Source: Megalonaias nervosa (lineage: Eukaryota; Mollusca; Bivalvia; Unionida; Unionidae). Taken from it: a stretch of 64,000 bases of DNA. The notes under the pieces were generated by a model. It was not told the DNA's origin and made no database searches. It saw only the letters and a program-made list of their open reading frames with translations. Each line of letters starts with the position of its first letter. Positions within the stretch are counted from its first letter, which is position 1. Location of the stretch: contig JAECUM010009467.1 of NCBI GenBank assembly GCA_016617855.1, forward strand, positions 28,672 to 92,671, written 5' to 3'. Below are positions 36,365 to 49,408 of the stretch, in pieces. Made by a program: the position numbers and the translations under genes.

Positions 36365-38450
36365 TCATGGGTCCTAAAAGTGTTAAATATGTGCCAAAAA
36401 TTAAATACATGTAAACAACATTTTCTATGCACTGGTTGTATAAGATTGAGCTTATATTTAATGAATATTTATGACACTGACCTCAGAGATTCATATTTTG
36501 ACTTAAACATGATGAGAAAAACAACACATTGAAAAAATTGCACATATAACGTGGTGTCCTCTCTTTGCACAAATTACAAGTGGATATAGACAAAAACAAG
36601 AATAATAATACTGAATATTTCATTTCACGCATTTTTAATTGAACCTTTCTGTGAAACTTGACATAAAGGAGTAACTTGACATATAAGCAACAAATATAAT
36701 TGGACACCGTTATTTGCGGAACATACACAAGATTAACTTTTTCCTACTTAAAAATTCTGAAAACATTTTCTATTTAATCTGATCCGTGCTATTTGCCAGT
36801 ATTTAGTGGTCAGGTATACTCAAGTGGAAAAATGATATTATATGCATTAAATGTGATGTTGGAAAATCCATAACTTCATAAACAAAATGTAACTTGAGGC
36901 AAAAAAAATAAATGGGTGGAGAGCAAATATGTATTTATGTCAAAGGGTTCTGAAGATAACATGAGATGACACAGAGATAATGCCTGTCTGTGTCTTAGTT
37001 ATTAGCACAACCAAAACGATAATCCAGAAGATATAGTCAAAGCAGCATAGTACTTGCTGCACTTGGTTAAATTTTGCCACATTTAGTATAAGCACAAAAG
37101 CCATTACTAAATCATAAGTTAAATGCAGCTCTCATAATGCAAAAATAGTAATATGGTATGTTGGTCCAAAAATGCAGCAGCCATGTTCCCGCCATTTTTA
37201 CCAATTCAACCATGCCTACATAAATCTACAGTGAAAGAACAGTCCTTCTTCAAAAACACCAATTTTAACATTAAAATACTACAACCAATGGTCTAATTTA
37301 ACTATGTCACCATTGATTCAGATGAAAATTCTGTTACCTCAACAAAACTGGCGCTCCTCTGATCGTATAACACATTTGGTTCCGCATATAACAACTTTTG
37401 GAACTCCATGGGCATAAACAATGTGCAAGTGTTTGTGGTCAAATGGCATTATCTGCACGTTTTAATGATGTAAGGCAGTGTCATCTGTTCCAAATATGAT
37501 GTGTAAAGAACAATTTGAGCACCACAATAAAAGGTCCCCATGTAAATTGATGGATCCAGCTTATAATGTTGTGGACGCGAAATTAAGACGTTGACATTAT
37601 GACTCATAGTTTCAAAAATTTGAACCTTTATTATGGGATGCATCTGCGTAATCAAAAAGTTTTAGCATGTTTTATTATCTGTGGGCTGTTATTTTCTTCC
37701 TGGTGTCTTTGTTGTAATTTCTTCAGGACAATAAATAGTACATGGTTTGGTGGACACAACGAGTGATATGCATCACCAATATTTCTGGGTTGTACAGTTT
37801 GCAAAATTTTAAAGGAACATTTTTCTGGCCTTTGATCATATGTTATTTTACCATTAATCAGTTGTTGCTACTAACTATGCTAAAATTACACACAGCTGCT
37901 TCAAGGAAAGTGATGACGATGATGTAACAGAATGGCAGTATGAAAATAGCCCAAATTTTCAAAGTATTGTGTTCTTATCAACAGATGCAAATATTATGAT
38001 AGTTGATTGTGCATGCTGGAGGTATTTTAATTATTACTGCATTTATATATCTACATCTGGCTGCTCTAAGATAAACTTTCATCATAATTTTTCACTCCAA
38101 AGTCAGTCAGTAGCAGAGGTACCCATTATCTCATCCAAGCACACATGTGTATGTGTGGTGGTGATATCTGAAAATGCCACGTCTACCAACTATTTCATTG
38201 CAAATGTATTAAATGTTTTGAAAAAAGACAGGCAAGTTGTTTTCTTTTATTCACATTTGAATTTCCAATCATTTTCTATATGCTTATATAAAAAGACAGC
38301 TTAGTATTCTCAATTGGACATCACATTTTTGGATCATGTACATTGAAACCCACCCCGCCTGGGACCTCAAAATACACATTTCGAGTCTCAAAATATCCCC
38401 AACACTGTCTGGGAATAAGACCAATACATTTTCATGAAAGTTGATACGAT
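36365..38450. other. intronic sequence, nothing recognised
   Basis: AT-rich with no coding frame that can be supported. Confidence 0.5.
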
Positions 38451-39060
38451 TATTCATTCCGGAGCAGTAGTGGTAACAAGATACAATGGATACTGTTGCC
38501 GCCATATTGGAAATTAGCACAATTTTCATTACAGACTGTTTACATGTCATAAGAAGTCTTTTTGTGAAAAACCCATGTCAGTGTGACTTTCTGCTCATCA
38601 GAAGTAACAATAACAAGATTTACAAGATGGCCACTGTGGTGGTCTCATGATATTGGACATACTGGACATCATATCAGCTCCATTTTCTTTAGAACCAAAT
38701 AAACCTAATACGAAGTTTTTCAGTGAAAACCTTATGTTGAGATGACCATCTATTCAGGAGTAGTAACAACAAGATTTTCAAAACAGCCACTGTGGTGGCC
38801 ATATTCCACATAAGTTTAGCACCATCTTCACTTAGGACCAACTAGACATCACATGAAGTCTTTTGTCTTAAACCCCATGTTGATTCAGGAGGAGAAAGAA
38901 AAGTTTTTTAAACTGGCCACTTTTACAGGATGTCCCACCAACACCATTTTCATTCAGGACCAACTATACTACGCGATGAATGTGTGTGCAAAATTTCATG
39001 GAAATCCTCCAAGCTGTTTAGTAGTAATGGTAGTAGTGATAACAAACTCGTGATAATACA
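38450..39060. repeat. degenerate tandem repeat, about four copies of roughly 130 bp
   Basis: AACAACAAGATTTTCAAAAC, GCCACTGTGGTGGCCATATT and CACCATCTTCACTTAGGACC recur with heavy divergence four times. The last copy ends in TGTGCAAAATTTCATGGAAA. Confidence 0.65.
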
Positions 39061-39692
39061 AGGACAGATGATGAATGAAAGACCATCCCACAAGTTCTTT
39101 TGATCCATGACCAGTTAAGCAAAAAAAAGCATACATCATGCTAAAACGTGCAAAGGATGGTAATACAATGCTATTTGTGTAAATCATGTCATTCTGTGTT
39201 ATTGTCATCTAGTTTAACTGTTCCAAGGAATATATTAACAAATAGATGTATATAAATTCATAAAAAGTCCTTCTAGTATTTCATCCTCCACATTTTTCTC
39301 ATTTTTTATTGATCCTTCTATTGCCTCTCCTATTTCTCTGAAACAGTATAGAATGCAAGAGATTACTAACAGATTTTATCACTCAACATCATGTTTAGGA
39401 CAATCTGAATGGGAAATATAGCATTCTCCAAGGGTATAACAAAAAATTTTTTTCAAAAAAACTTAAGAAATACTTAATACCTTTTACTTTTTAACTGCTT
39501 ACATTTAAGGACTATAAAAAGGACCAAATTTAGTAATTCTTCGCAAGCAACAAAACATGTAAATTAAACTATTCTTTTCATTTGTTAAGTGCCTCTTTAA
39601 CCAAAGTATACTCTGGTTGATTATTGCTGATATCATAGAAAATAACATCTATGCAAATTTAATTTCTGGAGTTGGCTGTAACGACAACTTAC

Positions 39693-39825
39693 CTGGATTG
39701 ACTGGGACAAACCTGCCCTGTTGATTATCCCATCTCCATGGCTGCTGTGGTTCCATGACGTCTCCAAAATCTTTTTGGTAACTGCTCTTGTTTAGAGATT
39801 GGTTAAAATTGGTAGCCCATCAAAA
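39693..39825 (-). CDS. PARP12/ZC3HAV1-like gene, first coding exon
   Basis: The exon follows acceptor TTTCTTTCTTCACAG, so an upstream 5'UTR exon exists, and ends at CCAGGTAAGT. Coding starts at the ATG at 39756. An in-frame TGA lies upstream within the exon, which fixes this as the first methionine of its frame; one out-of-frame ATG precedes it. The 64 coding nucleotides give MEPQQPWRWDNQQGRFVPVN plus one residue and one base. That base completes the alanine codon at the start of exon 2, so the splice phases match. Confidence 0.8.
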
Positions 39826-39829
39826 CTGT

Positions 39830-40950
39830 GAAGAAAGAAAACTGACCTATTATAATGCCTGTGCTTTCTCACATTCTATCATCACAAGCTGCAGGCAATA
39901 ATCTGCTGCACTCCATTATCAACCATAGTCATCTGTGTAGAGAATTCCTCATTTATCATTAACATGCATAAACCTGCTTAACCATTCACTGCAAGAGCGA
40001 GTGAATTTTAGTAGCCATTGTGACTCATCATGACCCCTCAATATGTCTGAACGAGCCCATCAAAGTTTCTCTTCCATGCATAATCACTTATCAACTGCTT
40101 AAATGGGAACTTTCTTTAACGTGCAGAACATCATTACATTCTGCTGATGTCAATGCATACTCAGGAAAAACGTGGAAATCTAAGAGCACAGGCAGCAACA
40201 AGTGATAAACAAAAACATAGTGGGTTACCACTTGTGACTTACAACGATGCCTACATGCTAACATTCTGGCCAATTCCAAATACAACTTCCCATGTGGATT
40301 CTGGGATGTAGATAGGCAAATGGCACCCTCATGCACATCATAATTTGCAACGAATGGAGGTGACCTCTTTGCCATCTGATGATGTTCCTTATGAGGTTTA
40401 AGACTTGTTAAAAAGAGTGTGGTTTGTATGGAAACACCTGACCTTATGTTTTAAGAATCCTTTCCATTTTAAGGCTGCAATGTTTACTCATGCTGTTTAG
40501 TTTTGTGCCTGTTAACATTTACAAAACTGGTAACCACATAAAGGAACATGACTGTCAATGACACAGGAAGAACCTGTTCTATTAAATGATACAGTTCCAC
40601 ATCTCAGACTAAATTACTTTTTAGTAGTATTTTTCTGCTAATTCATTTTGTGAAGTATGGATGCTTTTCATAATGAATTGCTAGAAAATTTATAAAATTG
40701 GTTGCATCAGACATCACAATATTTCACATTTGGATGATCTACTGATAATGCAAAAACATCTTTAAACCACAGTACTTTAAATAAGTAACATTTTAAAGAA
40801 ATAAACACTTTTTCAAGTTTCTACACCACTACATGGTTTCTTAGTTACGGGTACTCCAGATCCCCCAAGATCATCCTGAACTACTCAATACATTGTGAAT
40901 AACAATATACAATGAAATTTTTCGATCAATTAAACTGTTCATCATGCCAA
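39830..40950. other. no gene seen; expected to hold the 5'UTR/promoter of the PARP12-like gene
   Basis: No coding frame is supported. The exon 1 acceptor implies an upstream non-coding exon, but no promoter motif could be assigned with confidence. Confidence 0.4.
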
Positions 40951-41990
40951 CTAGTAATAATAATAATAATAAAGACTTTATTTAAAGAGGGTAACTCAAT
41001 TAGCTAAGAACTAATCTACCTTGAGGTCCTCATACAACGGAATTTATTTTAGCTGCATCTCTGAAGCCACTGGATATACTGGGTTTGGAAGAAGGAAATA
41101 GAGTGGACATTTCTAATCTCAACTGGAATACTATTCCAGAGCAAAGTCCCAGAGTACTGCAAACTTTTTTTTAAATAATTCCTTATTTGGTTTGGGAATT
41201 TTATACTGTTTGGTAGACATGGATTGCAGGTGGGGAGTATTACCAGGTAGCCTATACTGGAATAGTGATTGTAAATATTCAGGAGCACTATTATTGGATA
41301 TCCTGTACATTAATTTGGCTTTTCTCAAACAGATTCGGTCTTTAATAGGTAGTATTTTTAACTTACCAGCTAAATTTTCCTTGCTTTCTTTCTGTATTGA
41401 TATTAGCCCAAATGCTCTTTTTTGAAGACGTGCCAGCTTTGCTAAGTTTTTATCATTTGAATTACCCCATACTGTATTACAGTAGTCTAAATAGGGTTGT
41501 ATGTAACTGTTATAAAATAGTTTTATGTGCCTTTCAGGGAGAAAGTGTCTTATCCTACTGAGAAGCCATAAACTTGAATTGACTTTTTTACTGATATGTT
41601 TGATATGTTCAGTCCATGATAGGTTATTGTCTACCAAAACACCAAGTAGTCTATCATGACAGACCATTTGCAAATTTCTATCCTTCCATGTCAGACATAG
41701 TTCATCACTATCAAGTTTTGTCCTTTTTTGCCATGTTGAGATAAATATTTTAGTTTTACCAGTATTTACCACCATGCCATTGCATGTGCACCAGTTGTCC
41801 AGTTTGTTTAGGGCATTCTGTAAAGAAATTTTGAGTTCATGCTTTGTGTTTTGGATGTCTGACAATGTTGTATCATCTGCATAGAGATCTGTAGATGATA
41901 TTGAGTCCCTTAGTACAAGTGGTAGATCATTAATAAATAAAATAAATAGTAATGGACCTAGATTTGAGCCTTGTGGTACTGGCAGTACTT
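40951..41990 (-). mobile_element. 5'-truncated CR1/jockey-type LINE with YADD motif
   Basis: Minus-strand coding begins near 41990 with VPQGSNLGPLLFILFINDLP and LYADDTTLSD, the conserved palm blocks of a non-LTR reverse transcriptase with the catalytic Asp pair intact. The frame runs through LLGVLVDNNLSWTEHI, SYIQPYLDYCNTVWG and KLARLQKRAFGLIS to 41131. A frameshifted last piece (LQYSGTLLWNSIPVEIRN) follows to 41049. An (AAT)n tract at about 40953-40975 marks the 3' end. N-terminal reverse transcriptase and endonuclease are absent. Confidence 0.85.
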
Positions 41991-41999
41991 TAAAAAATT

Positions 42000-43400
42000 A
42001 ATACCAATTAAATAAATTTTGAGAGGTGAAATACATTTCATTTTTATTTTTTAAGTATTTCTTGCACTGTTAAAATAAATCAAAAGTTGACCTACATTTT
42101 GTTATCACATTAATTAGTTTTTGTATTAAATCAAAATAATAATTTTAGGAAAAAAAGTTGAAAGGCATCCTACCTGTTATGAGCCAACAGTCACAATCAT
42201 GTGTCAAATTAACTGGTTTCATCTGACATAAAAAATTTGAATACTGTTTAAAATATATGCCAGTAAGACAAAGCATCTGACATTAATCAGCGGTTTATCT
42301 CGCTCATCTGCAAATGTAATCAAGGCTGCAAGGAAGCCCAATGAAAGGCATACCTGATGCATGAAAATCTTTGTTTTACACACCTAGGTTTATTATGGAG
42401 AGGCAAGTTCCAAAATTTGTAGCAAATTTTAAATTCCTGAATCAGCACTCAGGTTTGGTTTAAGAGGAGCAGAAATATTGCAATTACTTGCAACAGCAGT
42501 TTACTGATACAACAAAATCCAAAACAAAGTTTCAATATTGTTCTTTCAAAATAAATGTACTTACTTTTACAGTACATAACAATGGGAATGGAATTCCAGA
42601 GCTGCCAGATGTCAACCATTTCTCTCTTATACAAACAAAAGATTCCTGTGTAGCAAACTGAGCAATAAGATGAAGGGGATGATTTTTCCTCCAGGCAAAA
42701 AACTTACCTGTGATTGTCCAGTGTTCTCTACAGCATATGCAAATGCACAAATTCTGACTAAATGAACAACACATACCCTCACAATTAAACTACCACATGA
42801 AAATCACAGTTTACATGTTGCCAAAAAAAAACTGTAGCATTCAACAATATTAACAAAGCTCAATGTGATCATGTACACCCTCGACTTCTAGATCAATTTC
42901 CCAATCTGTGAGCAACAGATCGTCGGGGGGGGGGGGGGGGGAGAGTGCCTAAAAGGATAACTATTAGTAGGTAGGGGTCTGCAGCATTTTTTGGGGAAGT
43001 TAAGAAAGAGTCCTCATTCTCAAAAAGGTTTGGAACCACTGCTCCAGATCAATTCTCAGGTACCAAGCCAATATAGGCAAGCCTGTGATAGCAGTTTCAT
43101 GATCACTGAAAGTGTAGTACAATAATCAGCACACAAGATCAATGTCCATAACCATGTGCTTCCTAACTTACTTCTTTTTTTTTGGGCGGGGGGTACTCTC
43201 CCTGGTTGATCTTTTCAGACCATTTAGGGAGGCCCCCCCCCCCCACTCTACTATTATAGTTGCCCAATGGCATTGATGGTACTATAGTATGTTTTGTTTG
43301 TTTTTGGTTTTTTTGTGGGTTTCTTTTTTGTAACACTGTTGATTAAATAAAGTATTTTGCTGTATAGTTAGTTTGTTATTGTGGTGGGGGTATTCTAGTA
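42000..43400. other. no gene; homopolymer runs and a hAT-like terminal motif
   Basis: A run of 17 G (42925-42941) and a run of C at about 43232-43245 stand out. GTTTGGAACCACTG at 43028-43041 resembles a hAT terminal repeat but no partner was found. Nothing coding. Confidence 0.5.
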
Positions 43401-43412
43401 GACACATTTCCA

Positions 43413-44808
43413 TCATTCTATATTCCTCCTCTCTTTTTGCCTCCTTTGAGCTCTCCTTCTAATTCTGTCCCTTTCTATTCCTTTTTCTTGTTCTTCTGTT
43501 GCTTTCGAGTAAATTTGTGATGATTCTGTTGTTTTTCTCCCTGTTGTTGTTGTTATTGATGTTTTTGATACCTGTCTTTGTTCTTGCTGATTTTGTTTTC
43601 CCTGCTGTTTGTTCTCTTGCACTTCTGTTTGTTTCTGATTTGTATCTTCCTTTGTTGCTTCTTCCATTCTTTGTTCTTCTGCTGCTGTCGAATAAATCTG
43701 TGATGATTCTGTTGTTTTCCTCCCTGTTGTTGTTGTTGTTGATGTTTTTGATATCTGTCTTTGTTCTTGCTGATTTTGTTTTCCCTGTTGTTTGTTCTCT
43801 TGCGCTTTCGTTTGTTTCTGATTGGTTTCTTCCTTTCTTGTTTCTTCCATTCTTTGTTGCTGTTTTTGGTTCTCCTTTTGATGCTGTTGTTGTTTTTGTA
43901 TTTCCTGTTTGTTTTTCTTGTTGTTGTTGTTGCATTTTGCTTTTGTCCTATTAGTTGTTGTTGTTGTTGTTCTCTTTGTTGCTGTTTTGTGTTTTGTTTT
44001 TCTTCTTGCTGTTGCTTTTTTCCAGATTGTTGTTTTTGATGTTGTTGTTGTTGTTGTTTCATCATTGTAACTTTCTGTTCTTTATTCACTTCTCTGGTCT
44101 CTGCTTGGGTCTCTTGGTTTTTAGGGCATTTGTGTGGAGTATGCCCTATCTGTCCACATCTATTACATTTTCTATAATAAATACATCCCTTGTACCATGA
44201 TTTAGTCAGAAAACCATGTAGAAAGAAGGCTCTTTTCACGTCTATAATTTTGCTATTTTCTATTTCCAATATTCTTATTCCATTGTATATTGTGGTAAAG
44301 GGAATAGTTGCTAATCTTGATGTTATCACCTTTACGTTGAATTTTTCCTTGAATTTTCTACTGTTGCTTCTAATGGTATCTCAAGTGGGATGTGTAGCTC
44401 TCCAGTTTGTTTTTTTATTTTCAGCACGATGGGTGTGGGCTCCATTACTGTAACTGTCTCTCCTGCAACAGTTATTTCCTCCAAGTGGTAATATTGGTTG
44501 GGTTCCTCTGGGTCATAATATGTAGCCTTTGTACCAGTTTGTGTTAAGGGAGTAAATTCATTGTATGTATTCTGGGTTTGGGACCTTTAGTGCTATCATC
44601 ACTGCTGTTATTCCTGGTACCATTTCTCATGTGTCTTTGACATATCCAGTTCTTGTGTCCCTTCTCTGTACGAGCATTCAAGGAACGATCCTTCACTTGT
44701 CTCTATCCTCTTTGTCTTGAAAAATTTCTCTAGTAATTTAACTTCCTTATTAGCCTTATTAGCTGCCATTTTCTCTTGTGTACCTCCTGAGTAAAGTTCA
44801 CTGTTCAT
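43413..44808 (-). pseudogene. LINE-type ORF1 with zinc knuckle and Gln-rich tail
   Basis: The coding signal runs on the minus strand from MNSELYSGGTQEKMAANKAN (44808). A middle stretch (YDPEEPNQYYHLEEITVAGE; VMEPTPIVLKIKKQ) is readable without a start codon at about 44560-44345. It continues to KRAFFLHGFLTKSWYKG and a CX2CX4HX4C zinc knuckle (CNRCGQIGHTPHKC, about 44170-44125). The tail is Gln/Lys/Asn/Thr-rich and contains a 183-bp (61-codon) duplication (NQKQTEVQENKQQGKQNQQE). At least two frameshifts break the frame. A nucleic-acid-binding ORF1 of a non-LTR element is the best fit; a Gag-like protein is an alternative. The reverse transcriptase remnant at 40951-41990 is in the same orientation downstream but about 2 kb of ORF2 is missing. 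Confidence 0.55.
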
Positions 44809-44809
44809 T

Positions 44810-46810
44810 TTTTCCTTGTGGTTATTATTTCTGTATTATTTTTGTTATGTAGTATTTCTTCTTCAAGTTTTCATTTCATTGTCACAGAAAAATGTTAAAG
44901 TCCTTGGTTCCTGTGTTTATAATCCGGTGGATTTTCAGGCGGTGTCCTTGGTCCTGGCCACTGGTGATGAAAATCAGGAAGACTTTGCTTCTCAAACGGA
45001 GTATCAGAAACTGACTTCTTATAAATGAGCATTGAGACACTTTATTGATTACTTACTTATTCATTGCATTTTATCAGCTGCACTTGATAAGGCTTTTCAG
45101 TGGTGTGCATGCAATTTTAGTATACAGCAGTAGTGTCTGCCATTACATGCAGCTCTAGTGTATCTGTTATACAGTCCTACCGACTTATATCAACATCACT
45201 TGTATCAACAAGCCACTTATGTCGACAAAAATGCGATGTCCTGGGAAACATGGTTTATTGTTATTACCAAATTTGTCATGCTTATGTTGATGTCAAGATA
45301 AAAAACAAATATATTCATTGACAGAAGCCCTAGGTCCCAAATTGAACAAATCCTTTGTTTTCTACTCGTTTATGTTGACAAGCTGGTTCCAACCCCAACT
45401 TTGTTCTACAATTATCTGATGTTGCCATTGCAATAAAAAATGGGCAGTTGTTTGGTTCTCCAAAGTTGGCCTTTTGCTGCTACTTCAAAAACATATGCAC
45501 CCTTCATCGAAGCAAGCCAGCTACAATCTTCAATAAAAACAACACACCTCCATCAAAGGAAATCAGCACCAAACATGAAATTCAAAGCAATGAAATCTGA
45601 TCGATTATTACAATTTTCAAAGTGATTTGAACATGTTTATTGTGCTGTGAAAGTTTCCATTTTGCAGGAAGAAAAGAAACTTTATGCTTACAATGGCAGT
45701 GTAAATGTGAAATTAGATATCTGGCCATCACGTTAAATGATGGTGGGACATCTCGCAAGGATGTTTGTGAAAGTTTTTATTTTGTTCACATTTTCATTTC
45801 CCAATGAATTGCCTTGTCCATTTAGTAGCCTCTGAGCAAGACAATAGTTCCCTCAGGCAGACCAGAATCTAGATCAATTTGAGTACAGCATGTAAACAAC
45901 AAATGTATATCCACATGCTACTGGTGACAGCTGCTATCATAATGAATTGTTTGGTGACTCATGTTTATTGACAATGGGATATAGATCAAACGAGGACTAA
46001 CATTTATTTTTTATACATGAGTTATTTGGGTTTTTTTCTAAAAGAATGTGATTGATAAATAAATTTTCTAACAAGTCATGTGAGTAACCTATACTCAAAT
46101 TCATGGATTTATCATATGCATAAGTTTTTTAATGGATTGTAATACGTAATGACAGGGTCACCTCTTACAAATTTTACTTGCATGCATTTTCAGCCCCACC
46201 CCCAACCCAAAACTTTAATGACATCCTCTTAGGTTGACAATAATACCTTGGTCCAGAAGATGTGGAGATAAACAGGTTGCACTGTAGTGCCATTCTCATA
46301 TGACCCCTGCCACTGTGCCAATAATAAAGATAAACAACTGTAAGCTTTATCTTTATTCACTGTTAAGTTATTTATCACATACACATTTCAGAAATATGCA
46401 ATTAAAAGTTTACTGATACTGTTCCCATAAAAAAAACTGGCCTCCTCCCTTATAAACAATGGAATACCTTCCCCTACAAAATAGCTGGGGGGATGGGGTT
46501 GGGTTGCTAGAGGGATCCAGACTGCATTTAATAAAGGTATGTATACTGAGAAGAACATTAGATCCTTGTTATGATTTTGTTTTACAATCAAATATGCTAA
46601 ATTCAAGGCTTATTACTATTAATAGACTTTGGAAAAGGTCTCGGAGTCAATTACTAAGTCCTAAAATAAGAAAGTCTAACTTTTTTTTGATTTTACAAAC
46701 TGGATATCAATTTTTAAATGATATCAAATCATATGTTATATTAATAGCTATATCTCTTCCTGGTTTTACATACAAACAGGATGTCAGAAAGGTTCATATA
46801 CATGCAAGCT
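44810..46810. other. unassigned sequence upstream of the PARP12-like gene
   Basis: Several short frames exist (44816-45028, 46459-46845) but none shows a recognisable domain. Confidence 0.45.
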
Positions 46811-48165
46811 TATCCTCTATGCAGAGACTCTGGCAAATATTATAAGAGGTAGTCCAAATATTTAAGAAATATTTGATTTCTCAATATGCGGATGATAAAC
46901 CTTAAAATTTTGCTCTTGATCTTTTATTTCACTATTCTGAATTTTAATGACTTAGTGTCAATACATGTACTGATAAAGCTATGGTTATCTGATTTGGGAG
47001 TAAAGCTGGAGCTGAGGAAAGATTATGTCAGTGTTAATCACAAGAGACAGTAAGCTTACTTTACTAGATGTAAAATTTTCACTAAAGAATTTTTAAAAAT
47101 GGAAGAAATAAAACATGAAAATAAAATTAGAGAAATAAAAATATTATGAAAACAGTGGTCACAAATATCTAATGAGCCATTCGGTAAAATTACGGTTGTA
47201 AAAAGTCTAGCATTATCTGAAACTTAAAGGCATCTACTTGTATCCTTACCATTGCCATCAAAGGAAATTCTAATCAAAATTAACATAATATTTTTTAAAT
47301 TATATATGACTTGATAAAATCAGAATAAAAATAGTTATTAATGATTATGGTTTGAAAGGTCTGAAACTGATTCACTTGCATTTATAAAGGCATTAAAGAT
47401 CACAGTATTTGATAACAATTGGTTTGAACAAGGGATTAAGAGGGCTTAATTTTGTGAATGCTGGGCAATCAAGGGCCCCTGAGCAGCAGACAAAAAGGAT
47501 TGAAAAAGCATTTACAAGAAACTGATCAAAAACAGGGACACTGCCACCTCACAAGGCAAGTAGCATTGAACGTTTGGTCAAACAGATGATGAAAATTGGC
47601 AAACAAATTCTCTCCTACATTCAGATTAACAAAGTGTCCACATATAAGGTGGTTTTAGATTAAAGACTCAGAATTACTGATACAAATACATTTTATTTAA
47701 GTGGTACACCAGATAGTAATGCATGCCTTTTGGTGGGCTGTTTCCCCGATTCCATATGCCATCTTTTGGGCAAATGTTACATACCAGGTACAACCCAGAG
47801 ATTTTTGGACTAACGTTGTGTGTAATTACTAATAAATGTAATACAAAACTGTAATTTATCTAAAGAAAAGGTGTTGCTTGGTATATGCAATGGGAAAGAA
47901 GCAGATGACGTATTCAATTTTATTTTAGTACATGTGAAGTTTTACATTTAATATTGTAATCACATCCTCTGGTACCATATTTTAAACAAACTATAAACAT
48001 CAATTTTTTTAGTAGAAATATACAACACTTTTCAACATTCTGAAGGTAAAACATTTTTGAAAAAAATGTATGACTTGCATAAATATGTTTCAGTACAGTG
48101 AGTTGCATCTAGGAAAAGTTATGATCGATATATGCAATATGCAACAAAACAAGATGTAAAATTGT
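46810..48165 (+). mobile_element. decayed L1/Tx1-type LINE reverse transcriptase
   Basis: Reading across stops and shifts on the plus strand, the order of motifs is that of an L1/Tx1-like ORF2: AETLANIIRGSPNI and ISQYADD (about 46870-46900), VIWFGSKAGAEE (about 46995-47025), REIKIL and KQWSQISNEPFGKITVVKSL (about 47135-47210), then LLVSLPLPSKEILIKINIIF (about 47235-47300). A Cys/His-containing C-terminal region follows. Many substitutions and stops show it is old. YADD is still legible. Confidence 0.65.
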
Positions 48166-48234
48166 TATGACCTTGTACTAGAAAACAATCTACTTTCCAT
48201 CTTTCAGTATTTAATCAATTATATCTCTGCAACT

Positions 48235-49205
48235 GTTATCTTGGAATGATCATACATGTATTTTGATACTGTTATCTTGGAATGATTACATGTATTCTCA
48301 TACTGTTAATGTTATCTGGGAATGATTATACATGTATTCTGACACTGTTATCTGGGAATGATTATATTTTATTTTCATAATGTGATCTGGGAACAATGAT
48401 ACATCTATTTTCATACTGTTATCATGGAATGATTATACATGCATTTTCATACTGTTATCTGGGAATAATTATACATGTATTTTGATACTGTTATCATGGA
48501 ATGATTAAACATGTATTTTGATACTGTTATCTGGGAAAGATTAAACATGTATTTTGATACTGTTATCTGGGAATGATTAAACATGTATTTTGATATTGTT
48601 ATCTGGGAATGATTAAACATGTATTTTGATACTGTTATCTGGGAATGATTATACATGTATTCTGATATTGTTATCTCGGAATGATTATATTTTATTTTCA
48701 TAATGTGATCTGGGAACAATGATACATCTATTTTCATACTGTTATCTGGGAATAATTATACATGTATTTTGATACTGTTATCATGGAATGATTAAACCTG
48801 TATTTTGATACTGTTATCTGGGAATGATTAAACGCGTATTTTGATACTGTTATCTGGGAATGATTAAACACGTATTTTGATACTGTTGGTATTTTGATAC
48901 TGATATCTGGGAATGATTGAACATGTGTTTTGATACTGTTGTCTGGGAATGATTATATTTTATTTTCATAATGTGATCTGGGAACAATGATACATCTATT
49001 TTCATACTGTTATCATGGAATGATTATACATGCATTTTCATACTGTTATCTGGGAATAATTATACATGTATTTTGATACTGTTATCATGGAATGATTATA
49101 CATGCATTTTCATATTGTTGGTATTTTGATACTGTTATCATGGAATGATTAAACATGTATTTTCATACTGCTATCTGTATTATGCATGTATTTTCATGCT
49201 GAATC
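48235..49205. repeat. 36-bp minisatellite, about 27 copies
   Basis: The unit CTGGGAATGATTAAACATGT, ATTTTGATACTGTTAT is 36 bp. Variants (AACAATGATACATCTATTTT, TCATGGAATGATTATACATG) recur in the same order at about 48360, 48705 and 48960, suggesting larger blocks were duplicated. The minus-strand 12-residue repeat frame (NHSQITVSKYMF) is an artefact of a unit divisible by three. Confidence 0.93.
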
Positions 49206-49408
49206 TCACAGCAAATACTCTCTAAAACCCTTATTCTTGCCTGAAAAAGTAATAAACTACATATTATTCAAACTCTTGATTTATTTACTTACATAATAAT
49301 ACTTTTATTAAAAGTGGCGAAGACGTGAATCCAGGATGCCCTGACCATGGCATTTATATACCAAACACAAAAATGAAAAGATATTTGCTGCTCTTCATTA
49401 TCAGCACA

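Noticed and set aside
43018..43042. hAT terminal motif (GTTTGGAACCACTG) marking a non-autonomous transposon
   Set aside because: No inverted partner or 8-bp duplication was found nearby. It may be one end of a decayed element, but this cannot be supported.
43499..43954. Plus-strand hydrophobic Leu/Phe-rich ORFs
   Set aside because: They are the complement of the Gln/Lys-rich tail of the minus-strand ORF1.
44125..44170. Zinc knuckle as part of a retroviral Gag gene
   Set aside because: No LTRs, protease or retroviral Pol sequence nearby; the context and tail composition fit a LINE ORF1 better, though Gag is not excluded.
46459..46845. 128-codon plus-strand ORF as a gene
   Set aside because: No recognisable domain; it runs into the decayed L1/Tx1-type LINE and is most likely chance or part of its unreadable 5' region.
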